In this document: piece by piece, positions 10,834 through 24,863 of the stretch
Layout of the letters: each line of letters starts with the position of its first letter
Numbering within the stretch: position 1 is the first letter of the stretch
From: Phascolarctos cinereus
Taxonomy: Eukaryota; Chordata; Mammalia; Diprotodontia; Phascolarctidae
Assembly (NCBI RefSeq): GCF_002099425.1
Contig: NW_018344185.1
Location: 1,778,001 to 1,842,000, forward strand
Direction: 5' to 3'
Length of the DNA: 64,000 nucleotides
Notes under the pieces: model-generated
What the model saw: only the letters and a program-made list of their open reading frames with translations
The model's database searches: none
What the model was told of the DNA's origin: nothing
Program-made: the position numbers and the translations under genes

Positions 10834-11914
10834 ATGAGCAAGCAGCACAAAAAGAGTCAGACTATATTATCTTACTTTGGTGAAAAAGAAGATCAAAATA
10901 TACAACCAGAAGAAGACAACAAAATCAAAGCTCCTACATCCAAAGCCTCCAAGAAAAATATGAATCAGTCCCAGGCCTTGGAAGAGCTCAAAAGGGATTT
11001 TGAGAAGCAAGTAAGGGAAGTAGAGGAAAAACTGGGAAGAGAAATGAGAGTGATGCAAGAAAATCATGAAAAACAAGTCAACAGCTTGCTAAAGGAGACC
11101 CAAAAAAATACTGAAGAAAATAACACCTTAAAAAAGCCCAACCAAATGGCAAAAGAGGTCCAAAAAGCCAATGAGGAGAAAAATGCCCTAAAAAGAAAAT
11201 TGGCCAAATGGAAAAGGAAGTCCAAAAGATTACTGAAGAAAATACTTCCTTAAAAATTAGAATAGAGCAATTGGAAGATAGTGACTTTATGAGAAATCAA
11301 GACACTGTAAAACAAATCCAAAAGAATGAAAAATTAGAAAACAATGTGAAATATCTCATTGGAAAAACAAGTGACCTGGAAAATACATCCAGGAGAGAGA
11401 ATTCTAAAAATTATTGGACTATCTGAAAGCCATGATCAAAAAAAAAGAGCCTAGACATCATCTTTTAAGAAATTATCAAGGAAAACTGCCTGATATATTA
11501 AAACCAGAGAGCAAAATAGAAATTGAAAGAATCCACAGATCTCTTCCTGAAAGAGATCCCCAAAGGAAAACTCCTAGGAATATTGTAGCCAAATTCCAGA
11601 GTTCCCAGGTCAAGGAGAAAATATTACAAGCTGCCAGAAGGAAACAATTCAAGTACTGTGGAAACACAATCAGGATAACACAAGATTTAGCAGCTTCTAC
11701 ATTAAAGGACCACAGGGCATAGAATATAATATTCTGGAGGGCAAAGGAGATAGGATTACAACCAAGAATCACCTACCCAGCAAAACTGAGTATAATCCTT
11801 CAGGGGAAAAAATGGTCATTCAGTGAAATAGAGGACTTTCAAGCATTCCTGATGAAAAGACCAGAGCTAAACAGAAAATTTGACTTTCAAATACAGGACT
11901 CCAGTGGAACATGA
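10834..11914 (+). pseudogene. HAL1 ORF1 (L1 ORF1p-like RNA-binding protein), copy A
   Basis: The ATG at 10834 begins MSKQHKKSQTILSYFGEK. A long heptad-rich coiled coil follows (ALEELKRDFEKQVREVEEKL onward), then an RRM-like region (about 11415-11600) and a C-terminal domain with TIRITQDLAASTLKD; the stop is at 11912-11914. The first frame stays open for about 140 codons. The rest continues in two other frames (open at 11208-11426 and 11414-11722), so at least two frameshifts break it. In L1s this protein trimerises and coats RNA. Compared with copy B, which has a longer open C-terminal half, the two copies carry different breaks, so the damage came after insertion. Confidence 0.85.
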
Positions 11915-12908
11915 AGAGGTAAACAGGAAAGAGAAATCATAAGAGACTTATTAAGATTGAACTGTTTACATTCCTGCATGGAAAGATGATATTTGTAACT
12001 CATGAGACCTTTGTCAGTATTAGGGTAGTTGAAGGAAAAAAATTGTATGTATATATAGATAGATAGAGGGCACAGGGTGAGTTGAAGATTAAGGGGTCAT
12101 ATCTGGAGAATAAAATTAAGGGATGAGAGAGGATGATACTCAGAGAAGAAAGGGAGAGGTAGAATGGGGTAAATTATCTCACAAAAAAAACAGAAAAGAA
12201 AAGTCTCTCACAGTGGAGGGGAAACAGGGGAAGGTGAGAGGGAATGAGGAATCTTATTCTCATAGGATTTGGCTTAAGGAGGAATAACATACACATTCAA
12301 TTGGGTATGGAAATCTGTCTTACCCTACAGGAAAATAGGGGGAGAAGGGGACAAGAGAGCAGGGGGATGATAGAGAGGAGGGCAGATTGGGAAAGGGGTA
12401 ATCAGAAGTAAATACTTCTGAGGAGGGACAGGGTCAAAAGAAAGAATAGAATAAATGGGAGGGCAGGATAGGATTAAGGGAAATAGAGTTAGTTTTTCAC
12501 AACATGTCTACTAAGGAAGTGTTTTGCATAACTGCACATGTACAACCTATATTGAGTTGCTTGCCTTTTCAATGAAGGTGGGTGGGGAGGGAGGAAGGGA
12601 GAAAATTTGGAACTCAAAGTTTTAAAAACACATGTTTTAAAAAAAATGTTTTCACATGCAACTGGGAAATAAGAAATACAGGAAATGGGGTACAGAAGTC
12701 TATCCTGCTCTACAGGAAAATAGAAGGGGAAGGGGATAAGAGAAGGGAGGGGGGAGAGATAGAAGAGAAGGCAGACCAGGGGAAGGGGTATTCAGAATGC
12801 ATGCCATCTTGGGGTTGGGGAGGGGTGAGAAATTTGGAACTCAAAAACTTGTGGAAGTGAATATTGAAAACTAAAAATATATAAATTTATATTAAAAATA
12901 TTTTTAAA
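11915..12908 (+). other. HAL1 3' UTR, purine-rich
   Basis: A long G/A-rich stretch contains GGGGGATGATAGAGAGGAGG and similar blocks, as in L1 3' UTRs. It includes a short (TAGA)3 at about 12056-12067 that has expanded in the copy at 63.4 kb. Two GGGAGAAAATTTGGAACTCA-like blocks (about 12595 and 12825) suggest an internal partial duplication. Confidence 0.7.
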
Positions 12909-12924
12909 ATAACTTATTTCACAA

Positions 12925-13320
12925 TTAAACTCAGATAAATAATAAAGGGTGCATACATAAAAGGAGCACAGAATAAAAGAGAAATTATTGATATCGCACT
13001 TGGATTCTATTCATTCACTATTTATTATTGCTGGTAAAATGTAACAGGATGAGAAAAGCTTTAATTCTTATTTCTGTTCTCATTCCTATTATGGTAATTT
13101 CACAAAAAACAAACAAGTAAACAAGTAAATAATAAAATTAAAAACAACAACAACAACAACAAAGACTATCTCCTTACAAAGCATAATTCAAACACCAGGA
13201 TTTTCATTGGAGAGGGTTGGGGGAGGTACCAGTGCCCCAAAATAACGTATTTGCTCCTTAATTGCTTAAGGAAAGGTTGGGAGAAGGCAGACAAAATACC
13301 TACAGTGTATATGTAGGAGT
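12925..13320. other. AT-rich interval with short (CAA)n
   Basis: A (CAA)n run lies at 13143-13161. Nothing else is recognised. Confidence 0.5.
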
Positions 13321-13500
13321 GTGTTATGGTTTATATGACTTACATATATATTTACTAAATAAGGATTATCTTCATTATATATACACATAGAAGAGATAAA
13401 AAGTTATAATAATTTCTATGAGTTGCATATGTGTACATATATGTGTTATACACATAACATACATATGTTTATGCATCTATGCATATATACAATCTCCCAC
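13320..13500. repeat. AT-rich low-complexity tract
   Basis: Dense TATA, ATGT and ACAT words form no regular unit. Confidence 0.6.
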
Positions 13501-15140
13501 TATTTGTTTATTAAACAGGTTTAATAAATCAGGTATACATTTAATGCAATAACAGATTTGGTTCTTGGTGAGGGGAAACAACCTTGGCACCTCTAAACAA
13601 TGTAAAAGTCAGTTGTCTCTATAAAGATAAATATTGAGTGGCTTTTCTATCTAAATATTCCTACAGAAGAAAAGGACACCTGAGAATATAATATGCACAA
13701 AAGTAAGAAGAAAGTGGCTGAAGAGATACAGGTAGAAATGATATAAGAAATATGAAGAGAAAATGGTACAGGAGAAAGAGAAAAGAGGAAAGAGAAAACA
13801 AAAATACTGAAGCCATAAGGGAAGAGGTCTCCATAAACCACTAGCATTAAAATCACATTTGCTATCATGATTTATGGTGTGCTATAAATGGATGCATGTT
13901 CTATAATAGAGGTTATATAGCAAACAGAACAGATGTAATGTCCATATTAAGCTTGCAAACAAGAAACCCAAATGTTGTAGTACAAGGCAAATACAAGCTG
14001 GTTTAGTGAAAATGAGTCCATCACTGCATATTGTTTTGAAAGTGAAATATGAGCTCACCTCCTCCTATCTTGTATAATCATAAAATTTGAATTTGCTCTA
14101 GTTTCTACAAGCATTTATCTATGAGGAATTTTAATAATGGGTTTTCAGTGCCTAACAGTGATTTTTTAAATAAATTCTTTGTTCAATTTATATTTTTTTT
14201 CCAAAGGAAAGGAGCGAGAGAGAAGCAATAAAAAACAAAGAAAGGAGAAAGGAAGAAAAATTGATAGAAGAAAATGAGCCATATGTGATTGGCAAGACTG
14301 TACAGTTATGATTTTCAACCTAACTCTCCAACCTAACAACATGGAAAGAAGGAAACATGCACAAAATCTGCAATATTTAAAACTAACTTTCTAAGAAAAC
14401 AAAAACATCATACGTGGTAATGGCCTCAAGAAATAACATTAGAAAACATGAATTCTTGAAAATCTCATTAATCTTTCCCAACCACCAAAACACCCCGAAT
14501 GCCAAGTGCAGTCATCATAAGCAACCTCAGGCTTATGTTGTAGGTTCCAGTTTTGGTAACTGTTGATTCATCCTTTCATATCAGTGACTATTTGAAATCT
14601 TATATGCCCCATAAGAATTGAAAATTTTTAATTTTACCAATCCATATGAAGGAAAAGGAATACAATGGGAAAGCGCTGTGGCTTGGGCTGGCAAAGTAAG
14701 TGACAGACCAGAACTAGCTAGAGAAGGGCCTTCTGTGTCCAAAGGAAAATTAATTTAAAACCTGTCATAGTCAGTTTTCCCCTCCCCCAGCAAAGTTCAT
14801 TATTGGTGTGGAAAACCTCCCACCCCATCACCAATTTGAGAAGGCTTGAAATGTCTAGCGTCAGTGATCTATATAGGATAAAATATGGATATTGAAGTGG
14901 TGAAAGGTAAGGGGGACAAAGATTGAAGAGTCATGCCAGAGCCAAGATACTAGGAATAAAAGAAAAAAAGACTGAAAGACATAAAATTTAATGGAGAAAG
15001 GCTGAGATATACCTATCTTGCAAGCATATAAAACAACAGAGAAACCTATAGAGATAGAAGAATAAAAATTACGTGTAACAGAAAATGTCATGTTGAATAA
15101 ATATCAAGGAGGATAATAAAATAAAATAAAATGTAGAACT
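13501..15140. other. Unique, AT-rich non-coding interval
   Basis: No gene or firm repeat family is seen. Small open frames (for example 13647-13868 minus) lack recognisable domains. Confidence 0.4.
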
Positions 15141-15885
15141 GTAGCTTTCCCAGAGATGATGGAACAACAGGAAACTCCAGAATGGTTCGAAAGAGAAAGA
15201 AAATTCTTTCAAAGGATTTATTAGGATGGAAATAATGTGGGAAATCTAATATCTCAAAACACAAATAATGAAGGTAACAACAGACTACATAACTGAAAAC
15301 ACAACAGACAATCTATCCAAAAACAATAGGGGAATTGAAATAAAGGCAGCTTTGGGATTCAAAACTAAAGCAGGATAAAATTTGGCAGAAAAAAGCAAAA
15401 GACAACAATTGAAATAACACGTGGGTTTTATAAAAGACAAAGTGAAGTATCTTGTAGACAAATTGCACAGACATAAGGATCATTGGTCTCTTCCTTTGCG
15501 TAGAAGGAAAAAAAATTTACACAATTAAAACCACCTTTGAATAATAATGTTGCCAGAAATAATATAAGAAAATTTCCAAAAACTTTTGAATACAAAATAC
15601 AAAGTACTGATTGACTCCCAAGGAAAAAAAATGTTTAAAACTAAAAACCACATAGTGATTAAATGTGTGGGTTTTAAATGCCAAATAATGAATTATGCAA
15701 AGAGCCAGAAGACTTTCATCTATAAAAGAACATCAGTTTGAACGACCCAGGATTACTCTATACTCATAGTAAATCAGAGACAATGCTGGAATAATATATT
15801 TTAAAAAGCCAAAAAACTCAAGATGCAGCCCAAAACAAATCCCTACAAAGGAAAGCATAAACATCAATTGAAAAATAAGAATTTT
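15140..15885 (+). mobile_element. Decayed L1/HAL1 ORF1 relic
   Basis: A-rich sequence. Near its 3' side it has AAAGAGCCAGAAGACTTTCA, CCAGGATTACTCTATACTCA and AATGCTGGAATAATATATTT, followed by an AGATGCAGCCCAAAACAAAT block. This order matches the C-terminal domain of L1/HAL1 ORF1 (GCAGCCAAGGATCA...). The family call is tentative. Confidence 0.4.
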
Positions 15886-16050
15886 TAAAACTGCCAAAAT
15901 CCTACAGTCTCCAATTGCCAACATAAGAGGTTCCAGCACATAAAGCCAGTGACCAAGACCTAGGCTCCCAACACAAGAAGCTTGGGTCAGTGCCCTCTGT
16001 TCCCCAGCAGGAGAGTTCAATCTCTTTAAAGGCTAGGGAATAAAGAAACC

Positions 16051-17012
16051 ATGAGTAAAAAGAAATGTGCCTTAGATTCATATTACAAGAAGAGTGAAGA
16101 TTGAGACAGAAATTCTGAAGAGGACAGCATTGTCAACAAACCCGTATCTGCAACATCAAAAGGGAATATGAACTGGTCTGAAGCCCAAAAAGCCTTCTTA
16201 GAAGAGCTCAAGAAGGATTTTAAAAGTCTGATGAGAGAGGTAGAAGAGTCCTTAAAAAATACAATTGTCCAATTGGAAAAAAAAGTGCACTGAAGAAAAC
16301 AAGTCCCTAAAAAACACAATTGGCCAATTGAAGAAGGAAGTACAAAAACTAATAGAAGAAAACAATCTATTAAAAACTAGAATTAGACAAATGGAAACTA
16401 AAAACTCTATGAGAGAGCAAGAATCAGTTAAACAGAAACAAAAAAATGAAAAAATAAATGAAAACATAAAACACCTTATCAGTAAAACAACCAATCTGGA
16501 AAATCAATCCAAGACAGACAGTTTAAAAATCATTGGACTACCTGAAAATCATGATGAAAAAAGGGCCTAAACAGTATCTGTCAGGAAATCATAAAGGAAA
16601 ACTGCCCTGAAGTCTTAGAACCAGAAGGTAAAATAACCATAGAAAGAATGCACCACTCACCATCTGCAAGAGATCCCACATTGACAATGCCAAAGAATGT
16701 AATATCAAAATGTCAGAATTACCAGATGAAAGAGAAGGTGCTGCAAGCACCCAGAAAGAAACAATTTAAATATCATGGAACATCTATCAGGATTACACAG
16801 GACCTTGAAGCTTCTACATTAAAAGACCACAGGGCATGGAACATGATATTCCATTAAGGCAAAGGAGCTTGGATTGAAGCCAAGGATCAATTACCCAGTG
16901 AAAATAAGCATGATTTTTCAAGGGAAGAGATGGATATTCAACATAATAGGGGACTTCCAAACCTTCCTGATAAAAAGACCAGAGCTCAACAAAAAATTTG
17001 ATCTTCAAGTAT
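16051..17012 (+). pseudogene. L1 ORF1 (broken)
   Basis: It begins MSKKKCALDSYYKKSED at 16051. A coiled coil follows (NWSEAQKAFLEELKKDFKSL; then KKEVQKLIEENNLLKTRIRQ), an RRM-like part (KIIGLPENHDEK...ERMHHSPSARDPTLTM) and a C-terminal domain with IRITQDLEASTLKDHRAWNM. Several stops and frameshifts split it, for example before 16265 and at about 16570. It encodes the L1 RNA-binding chaperone family, here non-functional. Confidence 0.88.
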
Positions 17013-17107
17013 AAGATTGAAGAAAGACATGAAAAGGTATATGGGACAGAAAGATATAAAATGTTTATAAGGGTGGACTGTTTATATCCCTACAAGAGAA
17101 GATATTA

Positions 17108-19246
<2,139 letters not shown>

Positions 19247-20497
19247 ATGAAAAGAAATGCAGGGGAAGGTGGCCTAGCAATTCCAGATCTTAAATTGTAT
19301 TATAAAGCAGCAATCATCAAAACTGCTTGGTACTGGCTAAGAAATAGGGAGGTGGATCAGTGGAATAGGTTAAATATGCAAGACACAGTAGTCAATGACT
19401 ATAGTAATCTATTATTTGATAAACCCAAAGACCCCAGCTTCTGGGATAAGAACCCACTCTTTGAAAAAAACTGCTGGGAAAACTGGAAAAGAGTATGGCA
19501 GAAACTAGGCATAGACCCAAATCTCACACCATATACCAAAATAAAGTCAAAATGGGTTCATGACTTAGATATAAAGGCTGATACCATAAGTAAACTGGGA
19601 GAACAAGGAATAGTTTACCTATCAGATCTATGGAGAACAGAAGAATTCATGACCAAACAGGAGATAGAGAACATTATGAAAAGCAAAATGGATAATTTTG
19701 ATTACATTAAATTGAAAAGTTTTTGCACAAACAAAGCCAATGCAACTAAGATTAGAAGGAAGGTAGAAAATTGGGAAAGAATTTTTACAACCAGTCTCTC
19801 TGATAAAGGCCTCATTTCTAAAATATATAGAGAATTAAGACAAATTTATAAGAACACAAGCCATTCCCCAATTGATAAATGGTCAAAGGATATGAACAGA
19901 CAGTTCTCAGATGAAGAAATTAAAGCCATCTATAGTCATATGAAAAAATGCTCTAAATCATTATTGATGACAGAAATGCAAATCAAAACAACTCTGAGGT
20001 ACCACATCATACCTATCAGGTTGGCCAACATGACAAAACAAGAAAATGATAAATGTTGGAGAAGATGTGGGAAAATTGGAACACTAATACATTGTTGGTG
20101 GAGTTGTGAAATGATCCAACCATTTTGGAGAACAATTTGGAACTATGCCCAAAGGGCTACAAAAATGTGCATACGCTTTGATCCAACAATAGCACTTCTA
20201 GGGCTATATCCCAAAGAGATCAAACAAATGGGAAAAGGACCCACATGTACAAAAATATTCATAGCAGCTCTTTTTGTGGTGGCAAAGAATTGGAAACTGA
20301 GAGGATGCCCATCAATTGGGGAATGGCTGAGCAAGTTGTGGCATATGAATGTACTGGAATACTATTGTGCTATAAGAAATGATGAACAGGCTGACTTAAG
20401 AAAAACCTGGAAAGAGTTATATGGTCTGATGCTGAATCAAGTGAACAGAACCAAGAGGACTTTGTACACAACAACAGCCACATTGTGCAATGACTAA
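19247..20497 (+). pseudogene. L1 ORF2 C-terminal domain, 416-codon intact frame
   Basis: This is the longest open frame in the window. It starts MKRNAGEGGLAIPDLKLYYK, but the ATG is internal to ORF2 and is not a true start. It runs through FDKPKDPSFWDKNPLF, FMTKQEIENIMKSKMDNFDY and SLSDKGLISKIYREL. It ends after the CX3CX7HX4C knuckle CWRRCGKIGTLIHCWWSC and GCPSIGEWLSKLWHMNVLEY. The knuckle of L1 ORF2p contributes to RNA binding and RNP formation. The frame is intact here but upstream frameshifts cut it off from the RT, so no whole ORF2p could be made. Confidence 0.93.
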
Positions 20498-20853
20498 TAT
20501 TGTTAAACTCTCAGCATTACAAGGATCTAAGACATCTCCAGAGGCCTCATGATAGAAAATGCTATCCACATCCAAAGAAAGAACTATGGAAGTTGAATCG
20601 TTATCATTTTTTCCCCCTTCTGTTGAGTTTTGTTTCCTCTTTCTGATAGTTCCTCCTATTGGTTTTAATTTTTACTTGCAACTTCACTAATGTGAAAATA
20701 TGTTTAATAGGAATGTAAATGTATAGTTTATATCAGATTGTGCACCATCTTTGGGAGGGTGGTGGGGAATAAGGAGGAGAAAAATTTCAAACTCAAAAAC
20801 ATGTGGAATTGATTGTTGATAAATCAAAATAAATTAATAAAATAAAATAAAAC
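20498..20853 (+). other. L1 3' UTR
   Basis: It includes AAGACATCTCCAGAGGCCTC, GTTCCTCCTATTGGTTTTAA and a final A-rich region. The same blocks appear in reverse at 3225-3660 and 25730-26160. Confidence 0.85.
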
Positions 20854-20865
20854 ACTGACAATAAT

Positions 20866-21745
20866 ACAATTGGCCAATTGAAGAAAGAAGTACAAAAACT
20901 AACAGAAGTAAACAATCTATTAAAAACTAGAATTGGACAAATGGAAACTAACAACTCTATGAGAGAGTAAGAATCAGTCAAACAGAAACAAAAAATGAAA
21001 AAATAGATGAAAACATAAAATACCTCATCAGTAAAACAACTAATTTGGAAAATCAATCCAAGAGAGACAATTTAAAAATCATTGGACTACCTGGAAGTCA
21101 TGATGAAGAAAAGGGCCTGAACAGTATCTTTGAGGAAATTATAAAGGAAAACTGCCCTGAAGTCTTAGAACCAGAAGGTAAAATAACCATAGAAAGAATA
21201 CATCACTCACTACCTGCAACAGATCCCAAATTGACAATGCCAAAGAATATAATAGCAAAATGCCAGAATTACCAGATGAAAGAGAAGGTGCTGCAAGCAC
21301 CCAGAAAGAAACAATTTAAATATCATGGAACCACAATCAGGATTACACAGGACCTTGAAGCTTTTACATAAAAGACCACAGAGCATGATATTCCATTAAG
21401 GCAAAGGAGCTTGGATTGCAGCCAAGGATCAACTACCCTGCAAAAATGAGCATGAGTTTTCAAGGGAAGAGATGGATATTCAACATAATAGGGGACTTCC
21501 AAACCTTCCTGATAAAAAGACCAAAACTCAACAAAAAATTTGATCTTCAAGTACAAGATTCAAGAAAGACATGAAAAGGTAAATGGGACAGAAAGATATA
21601 AAATGTTAATAAGGGTGGACTGTTTATATCCCTATAAGAGAAGATGACACCAGAAACTCTTGAGAACTGTATTGTCATTATACCATGTTAAAGGAGTATA
21701 CATAAAGGGGGTCGATATTAGTTGACTTTGATGTAATCTAAATCC
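20866..21745 (+). mobile_element. L1 fragment: ORF1 and ORF1-ORF2 linker
   Basis: It starts inside the ORF1 coiled coil (CAATTGGCCAATTGAAGAAA, equal to 16318 of the preceding L1). ORF1 runs to about 21570 (open at 21045-21371: ENQSKRDNLKIIGLPGSHDE). The linker ends at TTGACTTTGATGTAATC, where an RTE begins. It has neither 5' UTR nor ORF2, and it abuts the 3' end of the previous L1. Confidence 0.85.
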
Positions 21746-21769
21746 ATTAAAATAATGTGAAAATGAAGC

Positions 21770-23094
21770 TTAGAAAAATGCCCAGTAAGATGGCAGACGA
21801 AATTCAGTTTTACACTGATAGCAGCAATGCAAAGTGTTTTTATGATGACATGAAGGCTATTTACAGACCAAATACAATAGTGTGTTTCAGCTACTCAGTG
21901 CTGATGGAACCACATTGATTAGTGATAAGGCCATGTTCCTGAAGAGATGAACTGAACACTTCCATAGTGTTCTCAACAGACTGTCATCAATCAATGCTAA
22001 AATCATTGACCGTTTACTCCAAGTTGAAGTCAATCCCTCTCTAGACAAATTTACAACTGAAGAAGAGGTTTTGAATGCCATTGGGCTCCTCTCCTGTGGC
22101 AAAGCACCTGGTGCTGATTCTTTTCCAACTGAGAATTACTAGGTGTCAGGGTCTACTTGTCACACGAAAGCTGATTGAAATTTTCCAGATTATATGGCAA
22201 GAGAAGTTTATCCCCCAGGAGTTCAAGGTTGCCTCCTTTGTCCATCTCTATAAAGGTAAAGGATATAGATTGTTCTGTGACAATCACAAGGGGATCTTGC
22301 TCTTAGTCATTGCTGGCAAGATTCTTGCCAGAGTCCTCTTTAATAGGCTGATCCTTCACCTGGAAGATGGTCATCTACCTGAGAGCCAGTGTGGCTTCAG
22401 AAAGGGCTGAGGAATGGTCATAATGGTGTTTGTAGCCTGAGAACTACAGGAGAAATGCCAAGAGAAGTCTGTACACAGTATTTCTAGATTTGACCAAAGA
22501 CTGTGATATTGTCAGTTGTGAGGGCTTATGGAAAATTGCATCAAAATTTGATTGCCAGGAGAAGTTCATCAGTATTGGACATCAATTTCATGATGGCATG
22601 TTTGCCCAGATTCTGGAAAGTGGATGATGCTCATGTGCTTTTCCAGTCACCAATGGAGGGGAACAAGGCTGTGTGCTTGCTCCCATGCTTTTTAGCCTGA
22701 TATTTTCAGTCATGTTTTCAAGTGCTTTCAATGAGGACGGACATAGCATTTAGGTCAGCTACTGCACTGTTGGTAAATTCTTCAACTTGAAAATGCTACA
22801 AGGCAAGACCAAAGTGCAGGGAGTGTTGGGGCATGGTTTTTTGTTTGCAAATTATTGTGCACTCAATGCAGCCTCTGAAGTTGAGATCCAACAAATTAAG
22901 AATTGATTCTCTGTTGCTTGAGCTAATTTTGGCTTAACAATTAACACCAAGAAAACACGCATGCTCATCAGCCAGCACCACACCATCCGTATGTGGAATC
23001 ATTGGTTACAGCAAATGGAGAAGTTTTGAATGCTGTGGATAAGTTCACTTTCCTTGGCAGTATACTTTCAAGGGAAGTACACATTGATAATTAA
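21770..23094 (+). pseudogene. RTE ORF2 reverse transcriptase (broken)
   Basis: Recognisable pieces are SINAKIIDRLLQVEVNPSL, LLSCGKAPGADSFPTE, FIPQEFKVASFVHLYKGKGY (22210-22270), CDNHKGILLLVIAGKILARV, LEDGHLPESQCGFRKG and the NGVKQGC-like GNKAVCLLPCFLA. The catalytic FADD position reads FANYCALNA (about 22847-22875), so the active site is lost in addition to numerous stops and frameshifts. RTE LINEs copy themselves by target-primed reverse transcription and share tails with MAR1-like SINEs. Confidence 0.85.
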
Positions 23095-24863
23095 GTTATC
23101 TTCTTAAACTGTGGGTAGCAACCCCATGTTGGGTCATAAAAAATTTGGCAACAATAAAAGGTTTCTGAATGTGCAGCAACCAAAAGTTAATTCAAAATCA
23201 AACATGTAATAAAACCAAGGTGTTTCTGGCAGTGTTTTCCTGTGTTTCATTGTGCAACTTCGCTGCAACCTTGGTTATGAACACATAACATGTGCACTTT
23301 GTGTTGTGCATGCTATCATGACACTTGATGGCAAAACACGTTGGCTCAGATTTGAGACTATTGTATCTTATGAAATGCAGTTTTTTTTTTTACTATATGT
23401 ACAAAGTTTTCTGTTCTTACAGAAACATAATAGTTTAATTATGGAAAATAAAGGCTTTTAATATTTTCCTACCATTGTTCCTCAGCATGTAAGTATCAAA
23501 TTAGTGGACCTTTGGGTTGTATCGTGTTAGAATTTTTGATTTTAAAAATTGCTGTTGTCTCCTTCTTTTATAGAAACATAAGTGTTTAGTTGCAGCAAGT
23601 AAAGACAAAATCACTTTAATAATATTTCTCTACCATCACTGCTGAATATGTATGTAAGTGTGAACATTGATTTTTTAAATTAAATTAAGCACAAACAAAT
23701 GTAATTCCATAAAGTAACACTAGTGTTTATTTGAGAAGTTATTAGCAATATTTATTTGTATTTTAGACAAAAACATTTTTCAGTTATAGATAAGTGGCTA
23801 AATTTAGACACTGATGACAATGTAGCAGAGTCTTCATTGCCAGGCTGTAGTACACCTAAATTGACAACTAAAAGAAAATGTCAAATCATGTGGCTCTCAA
23901 GAGGGTAAAGTTTAAACAGATAATTGAAATTCAAAAATGAAGTTGTTATATTTTTGACTGAGGCTTTCAAAACTACAATTTGTCAGATATTTTTGAAAAA
24001 CTCAATGATTTAAACATATGTCTTCAAGGAAAAAATTAACATATTTCTGTTAAAAGATAAAATTGAAAGTTTTGCTAAAAAGTTAACATATAGAAGAAAA
24101 GACTGGAAAGTGGTTCTTTAGAAATATTTACAGCTACAGACGATTTTATAATTGAAAATAACCTTCCCAAAGATTTAATTATAACAGTTATCATTGATCA
24201 TCTGAAATTCCTGGAGACACAGTTTCAGAAAAGCTTCCCTTCAAATTTTGGTTCTAAAAAACTAAGTTAGGTTCATAAACCATATCCAATTGAAAGAAAA
24301 AATATCAGTCATCTGCCATTAAAAGTTCAAGAGGAATTTGTCAAGTTGATGTAATACTAAGTTATATGCCAAGTTATTTAAACACAGGTTTAAATTTTAG
24401 TTTCTTAAAAAAAATCATTAAATGAATTTTGGCTTGGGATTAGGACAGAATTTCCAATGATTTCTGAAATGGCCCTAAACTTGCTTCTGCCATTTTGTAC
24501 TACATATTTATGTGAAGTGGCATTCTCAGAATTGATGATTATGAAACCAAAATATCATTCAACTCTGAAAAACAGTGAAGATACTCTATGTCCTGCAGTA
24601 TCAAATATTCCACCAAGGTTTAATTCTTTATGTAAAAATAAATAAGCACATCCATCTCATTAACATACAAATTTGCTTTGATCTTTAATAAATGGTAAAA
24701 ATCACATGTATACCAAAGAATTGTTTTAAAATAAATTTTTACGATTTATTTTTGGTAAATGTTTGATTTATAATGCCTATTTTATTTACCTATGCACCCG
24801 GGGTCATATAAAAATTTCTCAGGCAAAAAAGGGTGGTGAGTGGAAAAAGTTTAAAAAGCATTG
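23095..24863 (+). mobile_element. hAT-superfamily DNA transposon (ZBED5/FAM200-like), deletion derivative
   Basis: The ends are imperfect inverted repeats. The left end reads TTCTTAAACTGTGGGTAGCA-ACCCC. The right end, reversed, reads CAATGCTTTTTAAACTTTTT, followed further in by a CCACTCACCACCC block. Inside there is a PGCSTPKLTTKRKC-like stretch and a hATC dimerisation domain. Most of the DDE core is missing. The 8-bp TSD expected for hAT is not recognisable (ATAATTAA against GCCTAAAA). It sits inside an RTE and is therefore younger than it. Confidence 0.8.
24121..24645 (+). pseudogene. hAT transposase C-terminal (hATC) relic
   Basis: The region at 24121-24345 reads like DDFIIENNLPKDLIITVIID then HLKFLETQFQKSFPSNFGSK. 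After a gap, 24457-24645 (62 codons) has ISEMALNLLLPFCTTYLCEV then AFSELMIMKPKYHSTLKN, the conserved hATC core (FPTTYLCEAAFSAL...KNKYRS). This domain dimerises hAT transposases. The N-terminal BED finger and catalytic acids are not found, so it is inactive. Confidence 0.82.

Larger units (their letters stand above)
9980..12921 (+). mobile_element. Full-length HAL1 element (copy A) with TSDs
   Basis: The body is about 9993-12908. It has a 5' UTR opening GGGGGGCGGAGCCAAAATGG, ORF1 at 10834-11914, a long purine-rich 3' UTR and an A/T-rich end. A perfect 13-bp TSD, ATAACTTATTTCA, lies at 9980-9992 and 12909-12921. There is no ORF2. A second copy lies inverted at 31094-34016 and a third starts at about 62868. 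Together they define a HAL1 subfamily of about 2.9 kb, younger than the copy at 6618. Confidence 0.93.

Noticed and set aside
15885-15900. TSD for the plus-strand L1 (ACTGCCAAAAT against ACTGACAATAAT at 20854)
   Set aside because: CTGCCAAAAT matches the L1 5' UTR itself (reverse of about 35680-35690), so it is inside the element.
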